Source of the DNA: Desulfopila sp. IMCC35006
Lineage (GTDB): Bacteria; Desulfobacterota; Desulfobulbia; Desulfobulbales; Desulfocapsaceae
Assembly: GCF_005116645.1 (NCBI RefSeq)
Contig: NZ_SWCM01000014.1
Location: 62,001 to 126,000, forward strand
DNA length: 64,000 nt
Reading direction: 5' to 3'
The notes beneath the pieces are model-generated. The model saw only the letters and a list, made by a program, of their open reading frames with translations, searched no databases and had not been told where the DNA came from. The translations under genes were made by a program, and so were the position numbers. Shown here piece by piece: positions 1 to 8,784 of the stretch. The first letter of the stretch is position 1, and the number at the start of each line of letters is the position of its first letter.

Positions 1-118
1 TTTCGTCAAAGATCGGCATGATGGCCCCACCGGTATAGCCAAAAATATACCTGACTCCCTTTTCTTTCAGGGCTCGGAGCATCAGGTTTTTCCCGGTTAT
101 GATTTGTTTTTCTGTCAT
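1..118 (-). CDS. ilvB: Acetolactate synthase large subunit, N-terminal fragment
   Basis: Only the first 39 residues lie in the window; the gene runs off the left edge. The peptide begins MTEKQIITGKNLMLRALKEK and continues with a YIFGYTGGAIMPIFDE segment, the usual start of the ThDP-binding N-terminal domain of acetolactate synthase. The conserved Gly-Gly-Ala-Ile-Met-Pro stretch lies just before the family's catalytic glutamate, which is outside the window. The family condenses two pyruvates to acetolactate in branched-chain amino acid synthesis. An AGAGGT ribosome site precedes the ATG. Related ThDP enzymes such as glyoxylate carboligase share this region, so the exact enzyme is likely but not proven. 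Confidence 0.8.
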   Translation of the reverse strand, partial: MTEKQIITGKNLMLRALKEKGVRYIFGYTGGAIMPIFDE

Positions 119-366
119 GATTACCTCTTTCTTCGACTTTTTTTGCAGGTGAAAAGATGTTCTTTTCCTGACAATCCTGACATACACGGAGGTCTTCGTC
201 AAGGTTGCTTGTCGCCTACGTCCGCCGGATGCATATCTTCAGGCGTGGGTCCGTTTGGGGATCACGTTCGGCAGCATGGCAATGTTCTTGCCATTGTAGA
301 GTACTCTATGGTATGCATACATGTCTATGCACATTCAATCGGACAGTCAATTCACCGAAGGTCTTT

Positions 367-1974
367 ATGATGAGCGAAACAACCCTCCAACCTGCATCTT
401 TGATCAGTTCGCTGATGCAGCCGGACGTATACGATCCGCCTGTTGAAAAATGTACCCTGATTGAAACGCACATCTCCTGGGTGATTCTGGCCGGCCCATA
501 TGCCTATAAAATTAAAAAATCGCTGAATCTCGGGTTTCTTGATTTTTCGACTCTTGAAAAACGTCTTTTTTACTGCCAGGAGGAACTGCGCCTGAATAAA
601 AGACTGGCACCGGCGATTTACTTGTCAGTCGTTCCCATTATCGGCACCATTACTCAACCAAGGTGGGCAGTTGGCGGGGTGGAAGAGAGTGCAGCAATCG
701 AGTATGCCATCAAGATGGTGGCTTTTCCGCAGCAGGCTCAGCTTGATCGTTTACTGGCCCACGGCGCCTTGCAACCCTGTCATATTGACATTCTGGCCGG
801 CTACATCGCTGCTTTTCATCAGCATGCCGACAGTGCCGGTGCGGACAGCATCTATGGAAATCCGGAAATTATTTATCAGCCTATTGATGAAAATTTCAAA
901 CAGATACGCGAGCATGTAAAAAAAACTGAGGCGCTAAGCTCGCTTGCCGAGTTGGAAAGCTGGGGGATGGCAACCTTCAGTGCGCTGTACGGAATATTGA
1001 AGCAACGTAAATCGGCTGGTTTTATCCGAGAATGCCATGGCGACATGCACCTGCGTAATATTGCCTGGGTCGATGACGCGCCGCTGGTGTTCGATTGTAT
1101 CGAATTTAGTCCCAGCCTGCGCTGGATCGACGTTATGAGCGATATTGCGTTTCTGGTCATGGATTTACAGGACAGAAAACAACCTGCGTTGGCTCAGCGC
1201 TTTCTTAACATGTATCTACAGCACACCGGGGATTACGCCGGAGTCCGTGTGCTGCGGTTCTACCAGGTGTACCGGGCGATGGTTCGCGCCAAAATCGATG
1301 CCATTCGTGCCCATCAGGCCGGTATAGATAAAAAAGAACAGACTGAAGCCGAGAATGATTTTTTCACGTATCTCAATCTGGCCCTAAGCTATGTCCAACC
1401 TGCCGAACCGTTACTCATCATTACCCGTGGCGTGTCGGCATCGGGCAAAAGTACCCTGAGCCAGTCATTACTGGAGCAGCTTGGCGCAATTCGTATTCGT
1501 TCGGATGTTGAACGCAAGCGTTTATTTGGCCTGACGCCGGAAGAGGAGGGGCGGGCAGCAATAGGCAAGGGTATCTATTGTCCGGAGGCCACCCGAAAAA
1601 CCTACCGTAAGCTCACCGAGCTGGCGGCCCATATTCTCGATGCCGGATATTCAGTTATTGTCGATGCGGCATTCCTCCGCTATGAAGAACGACTGCCGTT
1701 CAGAAAACTGGCCGATAGCAAAAAAGTGCCTTTTATAATTATAGAATGCAGAGCAGATGTTGCAACACTGCGCAGACGTATAGTGCAGCGAAAAAACGAT
1801 GTGTCGGATGCTGATCTCCACGTTCTGGAGATGCAGTTGTCGACCTGGCAGTCGCTGCGTGCAGAGGAGCAGCGCTGTGCTGTTCGTGTGGATACCGGGG
1901 CAGAGGTTGATATCAAGTCGCTTGTAACACAGATGAGAGAGAAATTTTTTCTCCTGACCGGTGAGATATCTTGA
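367..1974 (+). CDS. Two-domain kinase: aminoglycoside-phosphotransferase-like domain fused to P-loop ATPase
   Basis: The protein has 535 residues. The first two thirds resemble the APH/choline-kinase fold: HGDMHLRNI near residue 223 matches the Brenner motif and FDCIEF supplies the metal-binding Asp. From about residue 350 a zeta-toxin/AAA-type kinase domain begins, with the P-loop GVSASGKST near 354. The frame is open back to 205, but I chose the ATG at 367 (a second follows at 370) because AAGG lies just upstream and the upstream translation is low-complexity and unlike the family. Proteins of this architecture are annotated as bifunctional aminoglycoside phosphotransferase/ATP-binding proteins. 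Their substrate is unknown, and a resistance role should not be assumed. It is divergent from ilvB. Confidence 0.8.
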   Translation: MMSETTLQPASLISSLMQPDVYDPPVEKCTLIETHISWVILAGPYAYKIKKSLNLGFLDFSTLEKRLFYCQEELRLNKRLAPAIYLSVVPIIGTITQPRWAVGGVEESAAIEYAIKMVAFPQQAQLDRLLAHGALQPCHIDILAGYIAAFHQHADSAGADSIYGNPEIIYQPIDENFKQIREHVKKTEALSSLAELESWGMATFSALYGILKQRKSAGFIRECHGDMHLRNIAWVDDAPLVFDCIEFSPSLRWIDVMSDIAFLVMDLQDRKQPALAQRFLNMYLQHTGDYAGVRVLRFYQVYRAMVRAKIDAIRAHQAGIDKKEQTEAENDFFTYLNLALSYVQPAEPLLIITRGVSASGKSTLSQSLLEQLGAIRIRSDVERKRLFGLTPEEEGRAAIGKGIYCPEATRKTYRKLTELAAHILDAGYSVIVDAAFLRYEERLPFRKLADSKKVPFIIIECRADVATLRRRIVQRKNDVSDADLHVLEMQLSTWQSLRAEEQRCAVRVDTGAEVDIKSLVTQMREKFFLLTGEIS

Positions 1975-2037
1975 CGGCATTGATCGAGCTGAGTATTCTC
2001 ATTAATTTTTTTAGCAATCTCATTATTATTTTTTACC

Positions 2038-2439
2038 ATGCAGACACAGAACGCGAATTGTAAACCTCCTCGGAAGACCGGTTTTCCGAGAATCCTGGCA
2101 GCCTTCTCCTATTCACTGGATGGATTACGTTCGACCTTTGCCACGGAAGCGGCCTTTCGGCAAGAAGGATGCCTGGTTGCTATCTGTCTGCTTGCCCTGA
2201 TTTTTCTGCCTCTCTCCCATGAATGGAAAGGTCTGCTTTTTTTCGCAACCGCAACTGTTCTCGTCGTCGAGTTACTGAATTCGGCAATTGAATCAGTTGT
2301 CGATCTCTCTTCTCCTGATTACCATCTTCTCGCCAAACGGGCAAAAGACATCGGCAGCGCAGCGGTATTGGTCAGCATCGCACTTACGGTATTTTTATGG
2401 ATTGCCGCACTTGCCTCCATTGTATTGAGTAAATCGTAG
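2038..2439 (+). CDS. dgkA: Diacylglycerol kinase (prokaryotic, membrane type)
   Basis: This is a 133-residue integral membrane protein with three hydrophobic segments and the DgkA signature ELLNSAIESVVDL around residue 80, whose Glu and Asn residues are catalytic in E. coli DgkA. It phosphorylates diacylglycerol to phosphatidate at the inner membrane. The N-terminal 20 residues are a basic tail slightly longer than usual. Its stop codon overlaps or abuts the next gene, an LtaS/MdoB-type phosphoglycerol transferase. Such enzymes release diacylglycerol from phosphatidylglycerol, so the pair suggests lipid recycling. No clear ribosome site is seen before the ATG, so the start is less certain than the identity. 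Confidence 0.9.
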   Translation: MQTQNANCKPPRKTGFPRILAAFSYSLDGLRSTFATEAAFRQEGCLVAICLLALIFLPLSHEWKGLLFFATATVLVVELLNSAIESVVDLSSPDYHLLAKRAKDIGSAAVLVSIALTVFLWIAALASIVLSKS

Positions 2440-2456
2440 TGTTGAAGGGGGAGCAT

Positions 2457-4220
2457 GTGAAAGGGCAGCCAACGGCGAAAGTCTCTCTGTTGAAACATTT
2501 ACTGCTGCATCGTTTGTCCCTGACCAAACGCGGCGGCACATTATTCAGAGTTGTGGCTGAGACAGTTGCATCTTCCGTAGTCCTGGGACTGATCCTCTGG
2601 GCTATTTCCTGGTCTTTTGGTCTGGTCGGGGGGATCCGGGAATTCAGCAGTGCCATTCGTTTTGAATTGCCCTACCTGCTCGTAGCCTATGCCGCGTTGC
2701 TGCACCTGATGCGCCCGACCCCCTGGCGTGTTGTCATCGCAGCGCTGCCCATCATTGTTCTGTATCTGGCAATTGATCTGCACTATGTTCTCATGCATAG
2801 TGTTTTCAAGCTGGATGAACTCCTGCTTCTGCCGGAAGGACTTAACGTCTCACCTGCCTGGCTTCGGGTCGGGGCCTATGTTGCCTCAGCCGTCTGGTTG
2901 ATCTTTTTCATGAAGAATTTTAAGCGCCGCCCTCGAGATCTGGCTTTGCCCCTGCTCCTTCTTGCTCTTGCCTCGGTGCCTCCTGTCACCGCGTATACCC
3001 TGCCGAAAGAGTTCCTGAAAGCGGCGGATGCGTCAGGGTTTGAAATCGTTCCATGGTCCGATCGTTTTACCTCTGCTGTCATAGGCAGGACAACGGCCCT
3101 TTTTCTTTTTGCCGCCACCAAGAATATGGCTCTGGAGGATCTTGCCCGGCATCCAGTCGTAGACGATCCCGATCGAAATCCGGGTCTTTTAAAAAACAGC
3201 CTGAAGAAGAGTCGTAATATCCATATCCTGATTCTTGAATCTTTTCTAGATCCAGAGCGATTCAAAGCCCTTAAGTTCCAGACCCCGCCTGCTCCATCTC
3301 GATTTGATGCTCTTAGAAAAAACATGCATCTATCCAGGTCGCCGGTTTTTGGCGGCGGCACTGCCCAGGTTGAATTTGAAGTCCTCTGCGGTGTTCCCGC
3401 TCTAGAGCTGTATAGTCCTGCGGAATTTAACATGTTTAAAGGCATGCCGACGCCATGTCTGCCCAATCTTCTCAGTGCCGCCGGCTATCGGACTGTCGCC
3501 ACGCAATCGTATAAGCCGGAATTTTTTAATTCGGAACAGGCGTATCATTCCATGGGATTCCAGGAAACCAATTTTCCCTCAGTATATGCTGAAAAACGTA
3601 AAACCTACCTGCGATATAATGTTGCCAACAGCTATATATTTGACGGAGATCTGCTGTCGCAGAATCTTCTCTATGTTGAGAAACTGCTCGCCGAGGGCAA
3701 GCCATTTCTCAATTATGTGCTGGGGACCTATGGCCATCTGCCCCATATTACCGATACCGAGCGTTTTCCACCCAGGGTCGATGTTGTCGGAGTCAAGCCT
3801 GGTTCGCAGGCCTACCTGGCGATTCAGCAATTTTATTACCGAGCCGGCGCGGTTGCCGATTATGTGCAGCGCCTGCGCAGGATGGATCCGGAAAGCCTGA
3901 TTGTCGTGACCAGTGATCACCTGCCCCCGCTTGACGCCGGGCCATTAACTTACGAAACCTTAGGTTACTCGCTGAAAGATGGTGGCGAATTCAGACAGAA
4001 TATCTGGTTCTATTATGGGCCGAAACATAACAGTATCGCCTGGCCGGATCACGATTATGAATTTATGGACTTTGTTCTCGATGTCCTCACCGAAGAACGC
4101 ATCTGCCAGAAGATGCTGTGCAAAAACCGTGAGGTGTGGACTCCGGAAAAGCTGACTGCCAGCTATAATCACATTATATCGCTGGGAGCCGGCATTGCCG
4201 GGGATTCTTCTCGCCGGTAG
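2457..4220 (+). CDS. LTA synthase family sulfatase-fold protein (phosphoglycerol transferase-like)
   Basis: The N-terminal 200 residues contain about five membrane spans, followed by an extracytoplasmic sulfatase-fold domain. The motif FGGGTAQVEFEVL near residue 300 carries the threonine that acts as nucleophile in LtaS-type enzymes. GTYGHLPH and VTSDHLPPLD near residues 420 and 480 provide the metal-binding Asp/His residues. I chose the GTG at 2457 because GAAGGGGGAG lies just upstream; a GTG at 2439 overlapping the dgkA stop is also in frame. In Gram-negatives such proteins transfer phosphoglycerol from phosphatidylglycerol to periplasmic glucans (OpgB-like) or other acceptors. The acceptor here is unknown. 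It forms a two-gene operon with dgkA. Confidence 0.8.
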   Translation: MKGQPTAKVSLLKHLLLHRLSLTKRGGTLFRVVAETVASSVVLGLILWAISWSFGLVGGIREFSSAIRFELPYLLVAYAALLHLMRPTPWRVVIAALPIIVLYLAIDLHYVLMHSVFKLDELLLLPEGLNVSPAWLRVGAYVASAVWLIFFMKNFKRRPRDLALPLLLLALASVPPVTAYTLPKEFLKAADASGFEIVPWSDRFTSAVIGRTTALFLFAATKNMALEDLARHPVVDDPDRNPGLLKNSLKKSRNIHILILESFLDPERFKALKFQTPPAPSRFDALRKNMHLSRSPVFGGGTAQVEFEVLCGVPALELYSPAEFNMFKGMPTPCLPNLLSAAGYRTVATQSYKPEFFNSEQAYHSMGFQETNFPSVYAEKRKTYLRYNVANSYIFDGDLLSQNLLYVEKLLAEGKPFLNYVLGTYGHLPHITDTERFPPRVDVVGVKPGSQAYLAIQQFYYRAGAVADYVQRLRRMDPESLIVVTSDHLPPLDAGPLTYETLGYSLKDGGEFRQNIWFYYGPKHNSIAWPDHDYEFMDFVLDVLTEERICQKMLCKNREVWTPEKLTASYNHIISLGAGIAGDSSRR

Positions 4221-4352
4221 ACGTTTTGCTGGAACCCCGAGCTCTTGTTGGTGGCGATGAGCTGAACACTTGACTTTCAAATGGCTGGTTTGTATTAGTG
4301 GTTGTTGAGACTGAGGCTGTATAAAATAACCAGTTTAAGGAGTAAGAAAACA

Positions 4353-5054
4353 ATGCGCATCAGACGAATCATAGTACCGTCGGTAACTGTCTGCTTTTTG
4401 CTGACGAGTTTTTTTCTCTCGTTGGGCACCGTGATTTTTTCGGCAACTGCGGTTCTTGCTGACAGTCGTTACGTCATCCCCAGTGCGGAGGTTGTTTTAA
4501 AATCCGGTGCGGGACGGGAATATAGAGTGATCGGCGTGGTCAAGGATGGCGATTCAGTAGAATTTCTTGAAGAAGATGGTTCTTATGCAATGGTACGTCT
4601 GGCTAACGGCAAAGAAGGCTGGATGTTGAAAAGATACCTGAGCGTTCAGCCGCCACCTTCCACCATCGTTGCGTCTCTTCGTGCGGAAAATGAAAAACTG
4701 AAGCAGAAAGAACTCGAACTGAGCCAGCAATTCAGTGAGGTATCGGCCAATCTCGACAAAGCCAAAAATGACCTCAATTCTGTCCTGAGCGAAAAAAAGC
4801 AGGTTGCCACGGATTATCAGAATCTGCAGCAGGATACCGCAGATGTTATTAAAATCAAAGAAGATATGCTGAAAGCTACCCAGCAAAATGAAGTACTCAC
4901 CCAGGAGATAACTGCACTAAAAGAAGAAAACGACAAATTGAATAAAGATAAAGCTATCAACTGGTTCATGGCTGGTGGCGGTGTGTTGCTGCTTGGCATG
5001 GTGCTCGGCAATTTGTCCAGTAAGTCGCGAAAAAGAAAATCTTCTCTCTTGTGA
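4353..5054 (+). CDS. SH3-domain, coiled-coil, C-terminally anchored envelope protein (TIGR04211-like)
   Basis: The 233-residue protein has an N-terminal signal peptide or membrane segment ending near ADSRY, a bacterial SH3 domain (about residues 35-95, with SGAGREYRVIGVV and the closing GWMLKRYL), and a long Lys/Glu-rich coiled coil (about 105-195). A C-terminal membrane span (WFMAGGGVLLLGMVLG) is followed by a basic tail. This matches the SH3 family named TIGR04211 in Proteobacteria. The ATG at 4353 was preferred over in-frame codons from 4302 because TAAGGAG precedes it at good spacing. The function is unknown; the architecture suggests a periplasmic binding or scaffolding role at the cell wall. 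Confidence 0.75.
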   Translation: MRIRRIIVPSVTVCFLLTSFFLSLGTVIFSATAVLADSRYVIPSAEVVLKSGAGREYRVIGVVKDGDSVEFLEEDGSYAMVRLANGKEGWMLKRYLSVQPPPSTIVASLRAENEKLKQKELELSQQFSEVSANLDKAKNDLNSVLSEKKQVATDYQNLQQDTADVIKIKEDMLKATQQNEVLTQEITALKEENDKLNKDKAINWFMAGGGVLLLGMVLGNLSSKSRKRKSSLL

Positions 5055-5172
5055 GATTACCCGAAAATTTCCGGAAAAAATCTCAGTTCTTTGACCGTAG
5101 TATGACTTTCTGTCCTTATGGCTGCATGATTTCGTATAGTGCTCCGGTCGCTGCATCGCCCGATTCGGGTGA

Positions 5173-7317
5173 TCAATTCCGGTTATTGCGCCATTTTTCC
5201 AAAACCTGAAAAACAATATCCCTCTTAATCGGTTTGGCAATATAATCATTCATGCCTGCCTCAAGGCAGAGCTCCCGATCACCTTTCATGGCATTGGCTG
5301 TCATGGCAATGATGGGAATGGCCGCAAAGCCTTTTTGCCGGATATTGCGGCTTGCTTCGTAGCCGTCCATGTCCGGCATCTGGATATCCATGAGAATAAT
5401 ATCAAAGTCATCGGGGGTGCTGGTGAAGGTTTCCAGTGCCTGCCGACCATTCGATGCGACCGTCACCTGGTAGCCTGCTTTTCTGAGAATAGTGGATGCC
5501 AGTTTCTGGTTCACCGGATTGTCTTCGGCAAGAAGAATTCGCGTCGACTGTTTCAACTCCTCGCGTATCGAATATTGGGTGACGAGATTCTTCTTTGCCG
5601 GTTTATGCCCACTTTTTTTGCTGAAGAGAATCTCAGCCAGGGTGCTCAGGAGGATCGTGCGTCGGGCCGGCTTGGTAAGAAAGGCGGTGAATCCGGCTTG
5701 CTTGCATTTTTGCGCTACTCGTTCCGTTGATGAGGTGTACGCTAGAAGCGGTATGTCTCGACTCGTAAGACTGGCGCATCGAATCCGGCGTGCCAGCTCA
5801 TTTCCTGAAATCAGGGGCATTTGCAGGTCGAGAATTGCGGCCTGGAAGGGCTTTCGTTCTTTCTCGGCGACCATGAGCGTTTCGATGGCCATAGTTTCGT
5901 CAAGAAGGGTGACAACTTCCATTCCCGCCTTGCCCAGGATATCTTGGAGAATTTCGTTGTTGGCCTTATTGTCATCCACAACCAGAATTTTGACGTCTTT
6001 CAGGTTCTTTTCAAAGCTTCTTGGACGGAGGGGATGGCTTGTGGTTGTTTTTTTCATTACCGCCAGAAAATAGAAAGTGGTGCCTTCTACCTTGCTGGAT
6101 TTCGCCCAGACATTTCCCCCCATCAGGCCGGCAATCTTCCTGCATATAGACAGGCCGAGTCCCGTGCCGCCGTATTTCCGGGTGGTGGTACCGTCTGCCT
6201 GTTTAAAGGCTTCAAATATTGTTTCACATTTATCCTGTGGGATGCCAATTCCTGTATCTCTTATTTTGCTGAGAAGAGTAATGGTTTGTTCTGACTCTTC
6301 TTCTATCTCGAGACTGAGTTCCAACTCCCCCCGTTCGGTAAATTTGGCGGCGTTGCCGAGAAGATTAATGAGTACCTGCCGAAATTTGCCCGGATCACCC
6401 TGAATGAAGGTCGGCAGGTTGTCATCGATGCGACAGAGAACCTCAACAGGTTTTCCGGCCACCCGTGGTCGGATAAGATCGCAGACATCATGGGCGGTGA
6501 TTTCAGGATCGAAATCGATACATTCAAGGGTCATCTTCCCGGCTTCGACCTTGGAGAAATCGAGGATATCATTGATCAGACCAAGGAGGGCTTCGGCGCT
6601 CCGTTTGATGGTCAAGGCACTGTCTCGCTGTTCCTCGTCCAGCTGCGTTGTCAGGAGGATGTCGGCGAAGCCGATAACTCCATTCATCGGCGTGCGAATT
6701 TCATGGCTCATGGAGGCGAGGAATTCGCTTTTAGCGCTGTTTGCCCTTTCGGCAGCCTGTATGGCTTTGCGAAGCTCCAGGGTTTGGGCCATGATTTCTG
6801 TTTGCAGGGTTTTGGAGTAGTTCTCCTGTTGCTCCTGAATAGTGCGATAACTCCGTTCCGTTTCTTCCAGCAGCTTTTGATGCTGGAGATCCATTACCTG
6901 AAATTTTCGGCCGAACTGGTTTTTGTGGATGGTTATTTTCTTTTCAAGCTGTTCGATTTTTTTGTGCGCAAAATGTTCTCGCATCCCTAGTTCGACAAGG
7001 CTGGCAATATCTTCCTGCCTGGAGTCTTCATGAACCGAGCGGAAGATCAGGGTCGCTTCGAGCGCGGGAAGGTACCGTGCCGAATATCCCGGGGGTAGAG
7101 CGGCAGGTAACAACGGGTCCGTCGCCTTCCGGGTTGCGGCAGCAATCATTTCCTGGACAATGATTTCGGGGAATGCAACGTTGCTGTTTGTTTGGAGTCG
7201 CTTTCCCTTCTCGGTGATGGCGATTACCGATACAGACGAAATCTTCTGCTCAAAAAAAAGCAGCAGATCTTTCAGCTGTTCTTCGGAAGAGTTTATTGTA
7301 TTAAATAAATTGATCAT
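5173..7317 (-). CDS. Cytosolic hybrid sensor histidine kinase with two receiver domains
   Basis: The protein has 714 residues and no evident membrane span. An N-terminal region of about 115 residues matches no domain I recognise. It is followed by a coiled coil (about 115-195), a HisKA domain with the H-box [12 protein letters not shown] near residue 205, an HATPase domain with its G-boxes ([16 protein letters not shown]) and two receiver domains. Receiver 1 (about 445-565) has VVDDN and the phosphoacceptor in LDLQMP. Receiver 2 (about 595-714) has [17 protein letters not shown] and a terminal KP. The architecture is BarA/TorS-like without an Hpt domain, so a separate Hpt protein is expected. 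It lies 45 bp downstream of the HDOD gene and is probably co-transcribed with it. Confidence 0.9.
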   Translation of the reverse strand: MINLFNTINSSEEQLKDLLLFFEQKISSVSVIAITEKGKRLQTNSNVAFPEIIVQEMIAAATRKATDPLLPAALPPGYSARYLPALEATLIFRSVHEDSRQEDIASLVELGMREHFAHKKIEQLEKKITIHKNQFGRKFQVMDLQHQKLLEETERSYRTIQEQQENYSKTLQTEIMAQTLELRKAIQAAERANSAKSEFLASMSHEIRTPMNGVIGFADILLTTQLDEEQRDSALTIKRSAEALLGLINDILDFSKVEAGKMTLECIDFDPEITAHDVCDLIRPRVAGKPVEVLCRIDDNLPTFIQGDPGKFRQVLINLLGNAAKFTERGELELSLEIEEESEQTITLLSKIRDTGIGIPQDKCETIFEAFKQADGTTTRKYGGTGLGLSICRKIAGLMGGNVWAKSSKVEGTTFYFLAVMKKTTTSHPLRPRSFEKNLKDVKILVVDDNKANNEILQDILGKAGMEVVTLLDETMAIETLMVAEKERKPFQAAILDLQMPLISGNELARRIRCASLTSRDIPLLAYTSSTERVAQKCKQAGFTAFLTKPARRTILLSTLAEILFSKKSGHKPAKKNLVTQYSIREELKQSTRILLAEDNPVNQKLASTILRKAGYQVTVASNGRQALETFTSTPDDFDIILMDIQMPDMDGYEASRNIRQKGFAAIPIIAMTANAMKGDRELCLEAGMNDYIAKPIKRDIVFQVLEKWRNNRN

Positions 7318-7362
7318 GCAGGTTTTGTCTCGTTGCTCCGGCTTGCGTTAATGTTGCGAGGC

Positions 7363-8199
7363 TTAAGAGTAAATAGACTGGGCCTTGTCTAACTCATCAG
7401 GAAGGTCCTCCATCAGGACGGTGTATTCATCAAGGTTATCCCGAAGGTGAATGATCAGCGGCGGAGAGAGTTCCATTTCCAGATCCGGCAGCGTTGCCAG
7501 TTTCATTTGGCCGGTAATATATTCGGCAAGCTGAATTATTCCGGTCAGGCTCGATGGATCGATGTCAGCCGAGAGCAGATGATGGTCCCGGATGGCGTTT
7601 TGGATCTTTAATGGCATATTCCAGTCAAGTGTCAAGTGGTGCCCTATTTTACAGTGGTCTGTGGCAAATGTTCGTTGTTCCATGTCAAGCAGAGCACTGG
7701 TCGAGGTACAAGAGGAACAGATCTTATGAAAATCCTCCCGTCGGACCTGTTCCTCAACGAGCAGGCCAAAGTCGTGTAGAATCCCGCATAAAAAGGCATC
7801 GTCGCCGTTAACACCGAAAATTCTTTCAGCAATCATCTTGCTCAAAATGGAAACAGCCGCACAATGTTCCCATAATTTTTTTTTGGAAAAGACGGAATCG
7901 ATTTCAGGTCTGATGAAGATGTTCTTCAGGGCGTCCGTTACCAAGAGATTGTGCAGGTTTTTCATACCCAGAAAGGCTACTGCACGGCTAATGGAATCAA
8001 CCGTCTGCACCAGGCGGTAGTAAGGACTGTTGACAAGACGAAGAAGGCGGCTGACCAGGATGGGATCCATTTTGATAGCCTCTTCGAAATCCTTCATGGT
8101 CGATTCAGAGTCGTTGATGAGGCGGGTAACTGTGGTTACCACATGGGGCAGGGGATGTATATCGGTAAATTGTTCAATAAATTTCTGGGCAGTGGACAT
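7363..8199 (-). CDS. HDOD domain signalling protein
   Basis: This 278-residue protein consists almost entirely of one HDOD domain (metal-free relative of HD phosphohydrolases). The typical N-terminal pattern is seen in PLPHVVTTVTRLINDSES and in VSRLLRLVNSPYY, and a later ILHDFGLLVEEQ segment aligns with the HD motif region. HDOD proteins act in signal-transduction pathways, often with c-di-GMP or two-component partners; their biochemical activity is mostly undefined. A GGAGATATTGC leader precedes the ATG. The hybrid kinase follows after 45 bp on the same strand, so the pair may work in one pathway. Confidence 0.88.
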   Translation of the reverse strand: MSTAQKFIEQFTDIHPLPHVVTTVTRLINDSESTMKDFEEAIKMDPILVSRLLRLVNSPYYRLVQTVDSISRAVAFLGMKNLHNLLVTDALKNIFIRPEIDSVFSKKKLWEHCAAVSILSKMIAERIFGVNGDDAFLCGILHDFGLLVEEQVRREDFHKICSSCTSTSALLDMEQRTFATDHCKIGHHLTLDWNMPLKIQNAIRDHHLLSADIDPSSLTGIIQLAEYITGQMKLATLPDLEMELSPPLIIHLRDNLDEYTVLMEDLPDELDKAQSIYS

Positions 8200-8357
8200 G
8201 CAATATCTCCAATTTCAGGATGGCAACTAGAGACTCAAATGAGCATTGTCTCGCAATGCACTCATCCTTTGCGATCGACGCGCAGATGAGTGCCTGGCTT
8301 TTAAAAACTACGGAGGGGTGATGGTTTTTCTATACTTTGACAGGTGTCATGAAGTTG

Positions 8358-8723
8358 TCAGTGAGAAAAGAGCTCTTTCTTGGTGACAGCCTCGGCCTTG
8401 ATGCGATCGAGGAGTTCGGCCAGAACTGGTTTGATGTTTTCTCTGATATCACCTGCCACGATGATGTAGAGGAGGTCGTCGCCCGGTTGAAAAGTACCGG
8501 AATACGCCTCGACAATAATTTCAAAAATACCCGGTCGCTGGAGATATTCCTGTCTGAGAGCCTCTATTTTTACCGGATCCGGTGTGACCTGCAGGGCGGT
8601 TACCGCTGTTCTGTCTTTTCTTGACCAATTACGGACGACGCCGTTATGGATAAGGATCATTCCCACATTATCGGTAAATTCCGGCCTTTTCTTCAGTTCT
8701 TTGATTGTCTTGCTAATATCCAT
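8358..8723 (-). CDS. moaE: Molybdopterin synthase catalytic subunit MoaE-like
   Basis: The 121-residue product contains a MoaE-like core: an opening VGMILIHNGVVRNWSRKDRT, then VTALQV, and a late segment DDLLYIIVAGDIRENIKPVL corresponding to the MoaE strand/helix near the active site. MoaE, with the sulfur carrier MoaD, converts cyclic pyranopterin monophosphate to molybdopterin. The ATG at 8723 has AAAAGG six bases upstream; an in-frame ATG at 8747 has no such site. The protein is shorter and more divergent than E. coli MoaE (about 150 aa), and no moaD is visible nearby. It would support the nap cluster, which needs molybdenum cofactor. Confidence 0.7.
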   Translation of the reverse strand: MDISKTIKELKKRPEFTDNVGMILIHNGVVRNWSRKDRTAVTALQVTPDPVKIEALRQEYLQRPGIFEIIVEAYSGTFQPGDDLLYIIVAGDIRENIKPVLAELLDRIKAEAVTKKELFSH

Positions 8724-8784
8724 TGCAAACCTTTTTGTTGATAACACTCACATTACGGCTAGCCTTGTTCGGCGTTATCATCAT

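Noticed and set aside
104-370. Plus-strand 88-codon frame in the ilvB/APH intergenic region
   Set aside because: It is partly antisense to ilvB, has no ribosome site and composition typical of intergenic DNA.
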